NCBI RefSeq assembly: GCF_001729485.1
Contig: NZ_CP017157.1
Coordinates: forward strand, 868,001 to 932,000
Source: Streptomyces lydicus
GTDB taxonomy: Bacteria > Actinomycetota > Actinomycetes > Streptomycetales > Streptomycetaceae
Length of the DNA: 64,000 nt
Direction of reading: 5' to 3'
The notes under the pieces were generated by a model. That model was not told the DNA's origin. It saw nothing but the letters and a program-made list of their open reading frames with translations, and searched no databases. The position numbers and the translations under genes are program-made. Below, one piece after another: positions 36,446 to 44,934 of this stretch (position 1 is its first letter; each line of letters begins with the position of its first letter).

Positions 36446-37402
36446 ATGAGCGGGGACGGGGACAACGGCGGCGGCGTCGCCGGCGCGGCCGGGGGCCGGC
36501 CGGCCACCACGGAGCAGGAGCGGGCCCGGGAGACGCGGGGCGCGGAGAACGGTGCGGCCGGCGGCGCGGACACCGGCACCGCCGCCCGCCTCCAGAAGCT
36601 CTTCGAGGGCCACCGGCTGACCCCCACGCAGCGCCGGATCGCGCACTGCATGGTGCGCCGGGCCGCCGACGCGCCCTTCCTCTCCAGCGTCGAACTGGCC
36701 GAACTGGCCGGCGTCAGCCAGCCCTCGGTCACCCGCTTCGCCGTCGCCCTCGGCTTCGACGGCTACCCCGCGCTCCGCCGCCACCTGCGCGACGTCGCCC
36801 CCGCCGAGAAGCCCGACGACACCGGCTCGTACAACGAGTACCAGCAGGCCGTACACGCGGAGATCGACAACCTCCGCCACCTGGCCGCGGCGCTCGCCGA
36901 CCCGGCGCCGGTGAGCGAGGCGGGCCGGCTGCTCGCCGCCTCCCGCCCGCTCCCCGTCCTCGGCCTGCGGGCCGCCACCGCCCAGGCCGCCGGCTTCGCC
37001 TACTTCGCCCGCAAGGTCCACCCCGACGTCCGCCTGCTGGACGAGGGCGGCACCATGCTCACCGACCGCATCGACGCCGCCGCCCGGGCCGGCGCCACCG
37101 CCCTCATCTGCTTCGCCCTGCCCCGGCACCCCCGCGAGGTCGTCGACGCCCTCGAATACGCCCGTACGGCGGGCCTGACCGTCATCACCGTCGCGGACAG
37201 CGCGTTCGCCCCCGTCGCCCACCACACCGACCTGCTCCTGCCGGCCCCGGTCGGCACCGGCCTGGCCTTCGACACGGCCTGCGCCCCGATGCTGCTGGGC
37301 CGCGTCCTGCTGGAGGCCATGTGCGACGCCCTCCCGGACGCCCAGGCCCGGCTGGAGGAGTTCGACACCAGGGCGGCGGCACGGGGCCTGTTCGTGGAGT
37401 GA
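36446..37402 (+). CDS. MurR/RpiR-family transcriptional regulator
   Basis: This 318-aa regulator has an extended Gly/Ala-rich N-terminus (about 1-45). An RpiR helix-turn-helix follows (LTPTQRRIAHCMVRRAADAPFLSS and LAELAGVSQPSVTRFAVALGFDGYPALRRHL, about 58-112). A SIS ligand domain (about 150-290, VLGLRAATAQAAGFAYFARKVHPDVRLLDEGG, ICFALPRHPREVVDALEYA, VITVADSAFAP) binds phosphosugars in most members, though several actinobacterial ones regulate nitrogen or amino acid catabolism. It lies 198 nt after the lyase homologue on the same strand and is a candidate regulator of it and the neighbouring transporter. Confidence 0.9.
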   Translation: MSGDGDNGGGVAGAAGGRPATTEQERARETRGAENGAAGGADTGTAARLQKLFEGHRLTPTQRRIAHCMVRRAADAPFLSSVELAELAGVSQPSVTRFAVALGFDGYPALRRHLRDVAPAEKPDDTGSYNEYQQAVHAEIDNLRHLAAALADPAPVSEAGRLLAASRPLPVLGLRAATAQAAGFAYFARKVHPDVRLLDEGGTMLTDRIDAAARAGATALICFALPRHPREVVDALEYARTAGLTVITVADSAFAPVAHHTDLLLPAPVGTGLAFDTACAPMLLGRVLLEAMCDALPDAQARLEEFDTRAAARGLFVE

Positions 37403-37489
37403 GGGCCGGCTGCCGCGCCGGGCGGGCCCGCCCGTGGGGTGCGGCCACGCCGGCGCGGCGCACGGCACGGGGCCGCGCCCGGCGGCCGC

Positions 37490-38872
37490 TCACCGCCCCC
37501 CGAGGCCGTCCAGCGCCTCCGTGTGGGCGGCGCCGCTCTCGGCGGTGAGTTCCTCCAGGGTCTGGGGCGTGCGGACGGTCGCGAAGCGGAGCGTGCCGTC
37601 GGGATCGGCCGCATAGCCGTAAATGCCGGGGCGGGGGAGGGAGTTGTAGGCGAAGTGGGTGGAGAAGTAGTACGCGCCGGTGTCCAGGAGAGCGGCGTGG
37701 TCGCCGGACTCCAGGCGCGGCAGCGGACGGTTCTCGGCGATCAGGTCGCCGGCGAAGCAGCAGGGCCCCGCGACGTCCTGGGCGACCGGCTCGCCTGTCT
37801 TGGGGCGGCCCTCGGCGTCGTAGGCGGCGACCCGCAGCGGCCACGCCTCGGGAACGAAGACCGTACGGGTGGCGACCTGGGCGCCGGCGTGGGTGACCGC
37901 GATGGGGCGGCCGCCCGCCGACTTCGCGTACTCCACGCGGGCGAGGATCGTGCCGTGCTTGGCCAGCAGTGACCGGCCGAACTCGGTGACCAGGCCGTAG
38001 CGGCCGGAGAACAGTCCGGGCACGGTGGAGTGCAGCAGCGCCACGTACGCGCGGTAGTCGGGGGTGACGGCGTCCGAGGAGAAGTTCACCGGCAGGCCGC
38101 CGCCGATGTCCAGGGTGTCGATCTGACGCCGGCCGGCCTTCGCGTTGATCTCCTCGGCCAGTTCGAACGTGGCCAGGACGCCGGCGGCCATCAGCTCCAG
38201 CGGCATGCCCTGGGAGCCCACGTGGGCGTGCAGCCGGGTCAGCCACGGCCGGGCCAGGAAGGCCCGTACGACCCACTCGCGGGCGCCCTCGTCGCGCAGC
38301 GCGATCCCGAACTTGGAGGTGTCGGTGGCGGTGCTCATCGCGCCGATGGTGCCGCCGCCGATCTGCGGATTGACCCGCAGGCCCAGCGGTGCGGCACTCG
38401 GCGCGGCGGCGGTCAGCGCGTCGAGACGTGCCAGTTCCTCGGGGTTGTCGGCGTTGACGGCGATCCCGAGGGCGAGCGCCTCGCGCAGTTCCGCGGTGGT
38501 CTTGGCCGGTGAGTCCAGCACGGTGCGGGTGGCGGGCACCCCGGCGGCGCGGGCCAGCGCCAGCTCACCGGGACTGGCCACCTCGCAGCCGAGGCCCTCC
38601 CGTGCGAGCAGCCGCAGCACGGGCACGAGCGAGGCGGCCTTCACCGCGAACGCGTGCAGCACCGGGGTGCCGGGCGCGACGAACTCCTCGAAGGCGGCGC
38701 GCAGTTCACCCGCCGACCGGCGCACCCCGTCGACGTCCAGCAGCCCGGCGACGGGCTCGTCCGGCCCGACCAGCCCCCGCGCCACGGCCGCGCGCACGGC
38801 GCGGTCCCGCTCGCGGGCCCGCTCGCGATCTCGGTCCGGTTCTCGTTCCGGTTCTCGGTCGGTGAGGCTCAT
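37490..38872 (-). CDS. Fold-type III PLP decarboxylase (diaminopimelate/ornithine decarboxylase family)
   Basis: This 460-aa alanine-racemase-fold decarboxylase has PLP lysine K78 in HAFAVKAASL, then the CEVASPGELALARAAGV block, VNPQIGGGTIGAMSTATDTSKFG, HAHVGSQGMPLELM, the phosphate-binding DIGGGLPVNF, EFGRSLLAKHG, and the substrate region PCCFAGDLIAENRPLP. The C-D motif and family length fit a LysA or related decarboxylase. It is not in a lysine gene context, so a specialised substrate is likely. The first ~30 residues are Arg/Glu/Asp-rich and unconserved. GGAG precedes the ATG. Confidence 0.87.
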   Translation of the reverse strand: MSLTDREPEREPDRDRERARERDRAVRAAVARGLVGPDEPVAGLLDVDGVRRSAGELRAAFEEFVAPGTPVLHAFAVKAASLVPVLRLLAREGLGCEVASPGELALARAAGVPATRTVLDSPAKTTAELREALALGIAVNADNPEELARLDALTAAAPSAAPLGLRVNPQIGGGTIGAMSTATDTSKFGIALRDEGAREWVVRAFLARPWLTRLHAHVGSQGMPLELMAAGVLATFELAEEINAKAGRRQIDTLDIGGGLPVNFSSDAVTPDYRAYVALLHSTVPGLFSGRYGLVTEFGRSLLAKHGTILARVEYAKSAGGRPIAVTHAGAQVATRTVFVPEAWPLRVAAYDAEGRPKTGEPVAQDVAGPCCFAGDLIAENRPLPRLESGDHAALLDTGAYYFSTHFAYNSLPRPGIYGYAADPDGTLRFATVRTPQTLEELTAESGAAHTEALDGLGGR

Positions 38873-39020
38873 GACTCAACTCCATCATTGAGGACGGGGG
38901 GCCCGCCAACGAGGACGGCCGCACGACCCGGCCGGGTTGCGCCGCGACCCGCTGGGCCGCCCCGGCCGGGTCGCGGTACGACCCGGCCCGTTCCGCTGCC
39001 CGGCCGGTCCGCCCCGGGCC

Positions 39021-39989
39021 TCAGGCGGTGCGGGCGTCGCCGCTCGACCGGCGGTGCCGCTGCGCGAGGCGGGAGCCGGATTCGCGGCGGGCGGCCCGCC
39101 GCAGCAGCGGTACGGCCAGCAGGAAGCCGAGCACGGCCCAGGCGGTCAGCACGAGGGCGACCGTCGGCAGCTCCCAGGAGCCGGCCGGTTCCGCGGCCCG
39201 GGCGGCGTCGGGCAGCAGGGCCGAGCGCAGTCCCTGGGCCATCCACCTCAGCGGGAAGACCGAGGCGATCTTCTGGACCAGCAGCGGCAGCGAGGAGAGC
39301 GGGAACATCGCCCCCGAGGTGATCAGCAGAGCCATCGTCGGCAGCATGATCAGCGCCAGTGCCTCCCGTGGGTTGGGCAGCACGGCACCTATCGCGGCGC
39401 CCAGCGGCACGACGGCGAGCAAGCCCAGCGCACTGACCCACAGCAGGGTCAGCCAGCCGCCGGCACCGTGCGGCAGCGGTCCGTCCACGAGGAGGGCCCC
39501 GGCGCCCAGGAGCAGGACCAGGGTGGCCAGCGCCATGACGACCACCAGCACCGACTTGGCGACGAGATAGGCCGGTATCCCGCCGGGGGTGGCGCGCAGC
39601 CGCAGCAGGGCGCCCTCCTCCCGCTCGGTCACCAGGATCTGCGGCAGGCTGACCAGGCCGATCTGGAACAGCAGGTAGGCGGCGAAGCCGGAGAGCGTCA
39701 GATGGGCCATGGGCACGTGGGTGCCGGGCACGTCGTCGCTGAGGTAGCTCGCGATGGTCAGGGCGACGACGATGTTGAGCAGGTTTCCGGTCAGCTCCTT
39801 GGGGTTGCGCAGGAGATGGCGCACCTCGATCACGCCGCGCCGGACCCCGGCCCGGCAGTGCCGCCGGGCCGCGGAGGGCCGCCGCCCGGCACGGGCGTCT
39901 AGGACCGCGCCTGCTGCCGTAGTCGTGCCTGCTGTGTCCGTCGTCCCTGCCGTCACCGCTGTTCCCCCGTCGTATCCGTCCGCGGTCAC
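39021..39989 (-). CDS. ABC-2 type transporter permease
   Basis: This 322-aa membrane subunit has six hydrophobic segments and the ABC-2 export pattern: GVIEVRHLLRNPKELTGNLL, TEREEGALLRLRATPGGIPAYLVAKSV, the ALALIMLPTMALLITSGAMFPLSSLP block before the fifth helix, and FPLRWMAQGLRSALLPD. The GTG start overlaps the ATPase stop (GTGA). The N-terminal 45 residues are Thr/Ala/Gly-rich with no assignment. It works with the DrrA-like ATPase encoded upstream; probable cargo is a drug or lipid. Confidence 0.88.
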   Translation of the reverse strand: MTADGYDGGTAVTAGTTDTAGTTTAAGAVLDARAGRRPSAARRHCRAGVRRGVIEVRHLLRNPKELTGNLLNIVVALTIASYLSDDVPGTHVPMAHLTLSGFAAYLLFQIGLVSLPQILVTEREEGALLRLRATPGGIPAYLVAKSVLVVVMALATLVLLLGAGALLVDGPLPHGAGGWLTLLWVSALGLLAVVPLGAAIGAVLPNPREALALIMLPTMALLITSGAMFPLSSLPLLVQKIASVFPLRWMAQGLRSALLPDAARAAEPAGSWELPTVALVLTAWAVLGFLLAVPLLRRAARRESGSRLAQRHRRSSGDARTA

Positions 39990-40930
39990 TTCGCTTCCCC
40001 CGCCCCGCCTGTCTCGTCCCCGGCCGTGTCGTCGCGGTGCACCATGTGCAGATAGGTGTCCTCCAGCGTCGGGCGGCGGACCTCCAGGTCGGCGATCGGG
40101 CCGTTCGCCTCGCGGTGCAGCTCCCAGACCAGGCCGGAGGGGTCGGCGGTGCGTTCGCGGCGGGCGGTGCCGTCGGGCGCCGTCCAGCGGACCTCGGCCC
40201 GGGCGGCGGCCCGCCGGGCCAGCTCCGCCGGGGTGCCGCAGGCCCGGATCCGGCCGTTGACCAGCATCGCTATGCGGTCGGCCAGCCGCTCGGCCTCCGC
40301 CAGGTCGTGGGTGGTGAGCAGGATCGTGACGCCCTCGTCGCGGGCGAGCCGGGCGATCAGCGCGTGGAAGTCGCGGCGCGCCTCCGGGTCGAAGCCGGTG
40401 GTCGGCTCGTCCAGGAAGAGCAGTTCGGGACGCCCGACGAGGGCGAGTGCCACGTCCAGCCGCCGCCGCTGCCCGCCGGACAGCCGGTCGACCCGCCGGC
40501 CCGCCTGCTCCGTGAGCCCCACCACGGACAGCAGCTCGGCGGGGTCGCGCGGATCCGGGTAGTACGTGGCGAAGTGCGTCAGCAGTTCGGCGACCTGCCA
40601 GCGCCGGTGGTCGCGCCAGGACTGGAGGACCAGGCCGATCCGGCCGCGCCAGGCGTCGTCGCCGCGCGCCGGGTCCGTACCCAGGACGCGGACCTCGCCG
40701 GCGGACCGCTGCCGGAAGCCCTCCAGGATCTCGACGGTGGTGGTCTTCCCGGCGCCGTTGGGGCCGAGCAGGGCGAAGATCTCGCCGCGGTGGATGTCGA
40801 GGTCGATGCCGTGCAGCACATCGACGCTGCCGTACGCCATCCGCAGGCCGCTGACACGGATGACGGGTGCGGCGGCCCCGGGGCTGCCCGGGGCCGGGGC
40901 CGCGGCCCGCTCGTACGCGGTCGTGGTCAT
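39986..40930 (-). CDS. ABC transporter ATP-binding protein, DrrA/CcmA type
   Basis: This 314-aa export ATPase has Walker A GPNGAGKTTTVEILEGF, LVLQSWRDHRRWQVAELL, signature LSGGQRRRLDVALALVG, Walker B LLFLDEPTTGFDP and LTTHDLAEAERLADRIAM. The DrrA-type C-terminal extension ends in the RRPTLEDTYLHMV block. It forms a unit with the ABC-2 permease. Its ATG overlaps the regulator stop (ATGA), so all four genes from 41810 to 39021 are translationally linked. Confidence 0.92.
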   Translation of the reverse strand: MTTTAYERAAAPAPGSPGAAAPVIRVSGLRMAYGSVDVLHGIDLDIHRGEIFALLGPNGAGKTTTVEILEGFRQRSAGEVRVLGTDPARGDDAWRGRIGLVLQSWRDHRRWQVAELLTHFATYYPDPRDPAELLSVVGLTEQAGRRVDRLSGGQRRRLDVALALVGRPELLFLDEPTTGFDPEARRDFHALIARLARDEGVTILLTTHDLAEAERLADRIAMLVNGRIRACGTPAELARRAAARAEVRWTAPDGTARRERTADPSGLVWELHREANGPIADLEVRRPTLEDTYLHMVHRDDTAGDETGGAGEAK

Positions 40931-41307
40931 CGGCCGGCCTCCGCGTGGTGCTGCGGCCGCTCCGGTGCCGTGCGTGCCGCGGTGGGCTCCGCGGCCGGAG
41001 TGCCCGCGGTGGCCCCCGCACCCTCGACGATCGCCCGGAGCGCGGCCACATGGCCCTCGAAGGCGGTCCGGCCGCGCTGTGTCAGCCGTACCTTCGTGCG
41101 CCGTTTGCGGCCGCCGCCCTCCTTGCGGATCTCCAGATATCCGGCCTCCTCCAGGGTGTGCAACTGCTTGGAGAGCGCGGAGTCGCTGAGCGAGAGGCTG
41201 TCGCGGATGAAGGGGAAATCGGCCCATTCCGTGGCGGCGAGCAGGGCCACGACCGACAGTCTCGTCGAGGGGTGGATCAGTTCGTCGAAGCCGCTCGGGG
41301 TACTCAT
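40927..41307 (-). CDS. Winged-helix transcriptional regulator (HTH_34/ArsR-MarR-like)
   Basis: This 126-aa regulator starts FDELIHPSTRLSVVALLAATEWADFPFIRDSLSLSD, followed by the recognition helix SALSKQLHTLEEAGYLEIRKEGGGRKRRTKVRLTQRG. This is the winged-helix family PF13601 pattern. The C-terminal 40 residues are Ala-rich and disordered. It sits inside the exporter operon and is likely an autoregulator acting at the ACTTTCC repeats upstream of the operon (41852-41885). It overlaps both neighbours by four bases. Confidence 0.88.
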   Translation of the reverse strand: MSTPSGFDELIHPSTRLSVVALLAATEWADFPFIRDSLSLSDSALSKQLHTLEEAGYLEIRKEGGGRKRRTKVRLTQRGRTAFEGHVAALRAIVEGAGATAGTPAAEPTAARTAPERPQHHAEAGR

Positions 41308-41810
41308 CGCCCCGCCCCCTCCGCGACGGCCCGCGCGCCTCGCGCGCGCAGGGTGCCGACCGCCCAGCGGTTCGCCGGCCCGACCAGGAGCACGAAGGCG
41401 CCGGCCGAGACGGTGGCCTGGATCAGGCTGCCGAACGGGAGCCCCAGCGACTCCACCAGCCGGCCGGTGAGCAGGATGGTCGCGGCGGTCACGACCATGC
41501 CCGCGAAGAACATGGCGAACTGCCGCCAGCTGTGCCGCGAGCGGTGCAGCCGCAGCCGGGACCGGCGGTTGAAGTGCACGCCCAGGGCGCCGAGCCCGAC
41601 GACGTAGGCGGCGAGCACCAGCCAGAACGCCCACTCCGGCAGGTCCAGGCCCCAGCTGGCGATGAAGACCCACATGATCGCGGCCGTGGTGTACGTCGGC
41701 CGCACGTCGCCGTGCGCGGAGCGTTCGATCTCGTCGTAGACCCGCTCCTCCGGTACCCGGATGCGCTGCAGGTCCAGCCATGCCTGTTCGGCATCCACCG
41801 ATGTGCTCAT
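41304..41810 (-). CDS. Integral membrane protein, first gene of the ABC-2 exporter operon
   Basis: This 168-aa protein has a soluble N-terminus (about 1-40, AEQAWLDLQRIRVPEERVYDEIERSAHG). Four membrane segments follow (about 42-58, 60-78, 98-117, 123-145), with a basic loop RRSRLRLHRSRHSW between the second and third. The function is unknown; such proteins often accompany PF13601-type regulators and ABC-2 exporters. It is translationally coupled to the regulator gene downstream (ATGA). Confidence 0.8.
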   Translation of the reverse strand: MSTSVDAEQAWLDLQRIRVPEERVYDEIERSAHGDVRPTYTTAAIMWVFIASWGLDLPEWAFWLVLAAYVVGLGALGVHFNRRSRLRLHRSRHSWRQFAMFFAGMVVTAATILLTGRLVESLGLPFGSLIQATVSAGAFVLLVGPANRWAVGTLRARGARAVAEGAGR

Positions 41811-41851
41811 GTCCTTCGCCTCCCCAAGACGTCACGGACGGTTCCCCGTTC

Positions 41852-41885
41852 ACTTTCCTACAAGGAAAGTTACTCCAGACTTTCC
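41852..41885 (-). promoter_or_regulatory. ACTTTCC/GGAAAGT operator of the ABC-2 exporter operon
   Basis: The perfect inverted repeat ACTTTCC-N5-GGAAAGT (41852-41870) is followed by another ACTTTCC (41879-41885). It lies 40 nt before the first gene of the exporter operon. The winged-helix protein in the operon is the likely binder. Confidence 0.65.
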
Positions 41886-41957
41886 CGGTGGGCAAGTCGA
41901 ATCCGCCCCGGGGGCGGCCGGTTTCCGTCGTACGGGCGAGCCGGTCGCCGGAAGCTG

Positions 41958-41996
41958 TTGACTAGCGCTATTCAGAGACGTCAGTATGTGAATAGC
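41958..41996 (+). promoter_or_regulatory. hutU operon promoter with inverted repeat
   Basis: TTGACT (41958-41963) is a good -35 box; CAGTAT (41982-41987) is a possible -10, 18 nt further. The inverted repeat GCTATTCA (41967-41974) and TGAATAGC (41989-41996) spans the -10 region, as an operator would. TTGACT with a nearby CTATTCA also occurs at the transporter promoter near 34590, more loosely. Confidence 0.5.
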
Positions 41997-42028
41997 TCAA
42001 TCCACTCACTGTCGAGGAGGCACGGCCC

Positions 42029-43699
42029 ATGTCGGGACCGCGACCCGTGCGGGCGCCGCGCGGTACGGAACTCACCGCTCGGGGATGGCAGCAGGAAGCC
42101 GCGCTGCGCATGCTGCAGAACAACCTCGATCCGGAGGTGGCCGAGCATCCGGACAAGCTCGTCGTCTACGGCGGCACGGGCAAGGCCGCCCGTGACTGGC
42201 GCTCCTTCGACGCGATGGTGCGCACGCTCACCACGCTCAAGCAGGACGAGACGATGCTCGTGCAGTCCGGCCGGCCGGTCGGCGTGATGCAGACGCACGA
42301 GTGGGCGCCGCGGGTGCTCATCGCCAACTCCAACCTCGTCGGCGACTGGGCCAACTGGGAGGAGTTCCGCCGCCTGGAGGCCCTGGGCCTGACCATGTAC
42401 GGGCAGATGACCGCCGGTTCGTGGATCTACATCGGCACGCAGGGCATCCTGCAGGGCACCTATGAGACCTTCGCGGCCGTCGCGGCGAAGAAGTTCAACG
42501 GGACCCTGGCCGGCACGATCACCCTCACCGCCGGGCTCGGCGGCATGGGCGGCGCCCAGCCGCTCGCCGTCACGATGAACGACGGCGTCGCGATCTGCAT
42601 CGAATGCGACCCGCGCGCCATCGAGCGGCGCATCGAGCACCGCTACCTGGACGTGAAGGCGGACAACCTCCAGCACGCCCTCCAGCTCGCCGTCGAGGCC
42701 CGCGACCAGCGCAAGCCGCTGTCCATCGGGCTCCTCGGCAACGCCGCCGAGCTGCTGCCGCAGATGCTCGCCGAGGGCGCGCCGATCGACATCGTCACCG
42801 ACCAGACCAGCGCCCACGACCCGCTCGCGTACCTGCCCGTCGGCATCGACTTCGCCGACATGGCCGCCTACGCCGCGGAGAAGCCCGCCGACTTCACCCA
42901 GCGGGCCCGCGAGTCGATGGCCCGGCACGTCGAGGCCATGGTCGGCTTCATGGACGCCGGCGCCGAGGTCTTCGACTACGGCAACTCCATCCGCGGCGAG
43001 GCCCAACTCGCCGGCTACGAGCGGGCGTTCGCCTTCCCCGGCTTCGTGCCGGCCTACATCCGCCCGCTGTTCGCCGAGGGCAAGGGCCCGTTCCGCTGGG
43101 CGGCGCTGTCCGGTGACGCCCGCGACATCGCGGCCACCGACAAGGCGATCCTGGACCTCTTCCCGGAGAACGAGTCGCTGGCCCGCTGGATCAAGATGGC
43201 GGGGGAGCGGGTCCACTTCCAGGGCCTGCCCGCGCGGATCTGCTGGCTCGGTTACGGCGAGCGGGACAAGGCCGGCGAGCGCTTCAACGAGATGGTCGCC
43301 GACGGGACGCTGCAGGCCCCGCTGGCCATCGGCCGCGACCACCTCGACTGCGGCTCCGTCGCCTCGCCCTACCGCGAGACCGAGGCCATGAAGGACGGCT
43401 CGGACGCGATCGCCGACTGGCCGCTGCTCAACGCCATGGTCAACGTCGCCTCCGGCGCCTCCTGGGTCTCGCTGCACCACGGCGGCGGCGTCGGCATGGG
43501 CCGCTCGATCCACGCCGGCCAGGTCACCGTCGCCGACGGCACCCCGCTGGCCGGGGAGAAGATCCGCCGGGTGCTGACGAACGACCCGGGCATGGGTGTC
43601 ATCCGGCACGTCGACGCGGGCTACGAGCGGGCCGACGAGGTCGCCACCGAGCGCGGTGTCCGCATCCCGATGCGCGAGGGCGAAGGCGAGGGCGCGTGA
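42029..43699 (+). CDS. hutU: Urocanate hydratase
   Basis: This is the second enzyme of histidine catabolism, converting urocanate to imidazolone propionate with tightly bound NAD. The 556-aa length is typical. Signatures are [86 protein letters not shown] and the active-site region [39 protein letters not shown] precedes the ATG. It is the first gene of the operon hutU, M20, hutF, hutI; no canonical hutH is present in the window. Confidence 0.97.
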   Translation: MSGPRPVRAPRGTELTARGWQQEAALRMLQNNLDPEVAEHPDKLVVYGGTGKAARDWRSFDAMVRTLTTLKQDETMLVQSGRPVGVMQTHEWAPRVLIANSNLVGDWANWEEFRRLEALGLTMYGQMTAGSWIYIGTQGILQGTYETFAAVAAKKFNGTLAGTITLTAGLGGMGGAQPLAVTMNDGVAICIECDPRAIERRIEHRYLDVKADNLQHALQLAVEARDQRKPLSIGLLGNAAELLPQMLAEGAPIDIVTDQTSAHDPLAYLPVGIDFADMAAYAAEKPADFTQRARESMARHVEAMVGFMDAGAEVFDYGNSIRGEAQLAGYERAFAFPGFVPAYIRPLFAEGKGPFRWAALSGDARDIAATDKAILDLFPENESLARWIKMAGERVHFQGLPARICWLGYGERDKAGERFNEMVADGTLQAPLAIGRDHLDCGSVASPYRETEAMKDGSDAIADWPLLNAMVNVASGASWVSLHHGGGVGMGRSIHAGQVTVADGTPLAGEKIRRVLTNDPGMGVIRHVDAGYERADEVATERGVRIPMREGEGEGA

Positions 43700-44934
43700 C
43701 CGCCTCGTTCCACGAGATGTGGCAGGAGCTGCGGCCGCTCGGCCGCAGCTCCGCCTCCGGGGGCTACCGCCGCTACGCCTGGACCGGCGCCGACGCCGAC
43801 TGCCGCGCGTGGTTCAAGGCGCAGGCCGAGGCCCGCGGACTGACCTACGAGCTCGACCGCAACGGCAACCAGTGGGCCTGGCTCGGCGCCACCGGCTACC
43901 AGGACGTGGCCCCCGGCGAGGCCGTCGTCACCGGCTCCCACCTGGACTCCGTCCCGGACGGCGGCGCCTTCGACGGCCCGCTGGGCGTGGTCTCCTCCTT
44001 CGCCGCGCTCGACGAACTCCGCGGCAGGGGAGCGGAGTTCGGCAAGCCGCTGGCGATCGTCAACTTCGGCGACGAGGAGGGCGCCCGGTTCGGCCTGGCC
44101 TGCGTCGGCTCCCGGCTGGCCGCCGGCGCGCTGACCCCCGAGGCCGCGCACCAGCTGCGCGACGGCGAGGGCGCCACCCTGCCGCAGGCCATGGAGCGCG
44201 CCGGGTACGACCCCGAGGCCATCGGCCCGGACCCCGAACGGCTCGCCCGGATCGGCGCGTTCGTCGAACTCCACGTCGAGCAGGGCCGCGCCCTGGACCT
44301 GTCCGGCGACCCGGTCGGCATCGCCTCCGCCATCTGGCCGCACGGCCGCTGGCGGTTCGACTTCCACGGCGAGGCCAACCACGCCGGCACCACGCGCCTG
44401 GAGGACCGCCGCGACCCGATGCTCAGCTACGCGGCGACCGTGCTCGCCGCCCGCGAGCAGGCCCGGCTGGCCGGTGCCCTGGCCACCTTCGGGAAGATCA
44501 GCGTGGAGCCGAACGGCGTCAACGCCATCCCCTCGCTCGTCCGCGGCTGGCTGGACTCCCGCGCCCCCGACCAGGACACCCTGGACACCGTGATCGAGGG
44601 GATCGAGCGGGCGGCCGCCGAGCGGGCGGCGCGCGACGGGGTGGACCTGACCGTCGTCCGGGAATCCTTCACCCCCGTCGTGGAGTTCCAGCACGCCCTG
44701 CGGGACGAGCTGGGCGCGATCCTCGGCAAGTCGGGGGAGCGCCCGGTGCCCGTCCTGGGCACCGGCGCCGGCCACGACGCCGGTATTTTGTCCGGAACCG
44801 TCCCCACGGCCATGCTGTTCGTCCGCAACCCCACCGGCGTCTCGCACTCACCCGCCGAGGCGGCGGAGGAGAACGACTGCACCGCAGGGGTCCTCGCACT
44901 CGCCGACGTTCTGGAGGGGCTGGCGTGCCACTGA
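43696..44934 (+). CDS. M20-family amidohydrolase of the hut operon (annotated family: allantoate amidohydrolase)
   Basis: This 412-aa metallopeptidase-fold hydrolase resembles allantoate/N-carbamoyl-amino-acid amidohydrolases. Metal-binding and catalytic blocks are [38 protein letters not shown], the dimer-domain [13 protein letters not shown] and [11 protein letters not shown]. It sits between hutU and hutF with overlaps at both ends. HutF yields N-formyl-glutamate, which is normally cleaved by HutG, and no HutG-like gene is here. The inference is that this enzyme is the N-formylglutamate deformylase of this pathway. Confidence 0.88.
   Translation: MTASFHEMWQELRPLGRSSASGGYRRYAWTGADADCRAWFKAQAEARGLTYELDRNGNQWAWLGATGYQDVAPGEAVVTGSHLDSVPDGGAFDGPLGVVSSFAALDELRGRGAEFGKPLAIVNFGDEEGARFGLACVGSRLAAGALTPEAAHQLRDGEGATLPQAMERAGYDPEAIGPDPERLARIGAFVELHVEQGRALDLSGDPVGIASAIWPHGRWRFDFHGEANHAGTTRLEDRRDPMLSYAATVLAAREQARLAGALATFGKISVEPNGVNAIPSLVRGWLDSRAPDQDTLDTVIEGIERAAAERAARDGVDLTVVRESFTPVVEFQHALRDELGAILGKSGERPVPVLGTGAGHDAGILSGTVPTAMLFVRNPTGVSHSPAEAAEENDCTAGVLALADVLEGLACH

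Noticed and set aside
36258..36449. 63-codon frame between the HAL homologue and the RpiR gene, ending in an ATGA overlap
   Set aside because: Low-complexity Gly/Thr/Val repeats and no similarity; the overlap with the next start is likely chance. It remains possible at low probability.
3439..41051. Many long frames opposite to or shifted from real genes, such as 428-1345, 5948-7294 and 14698-17391
   Set aside because: Such shadows are expected at this GC content; each lies over a well-supported gene and shows no domain.
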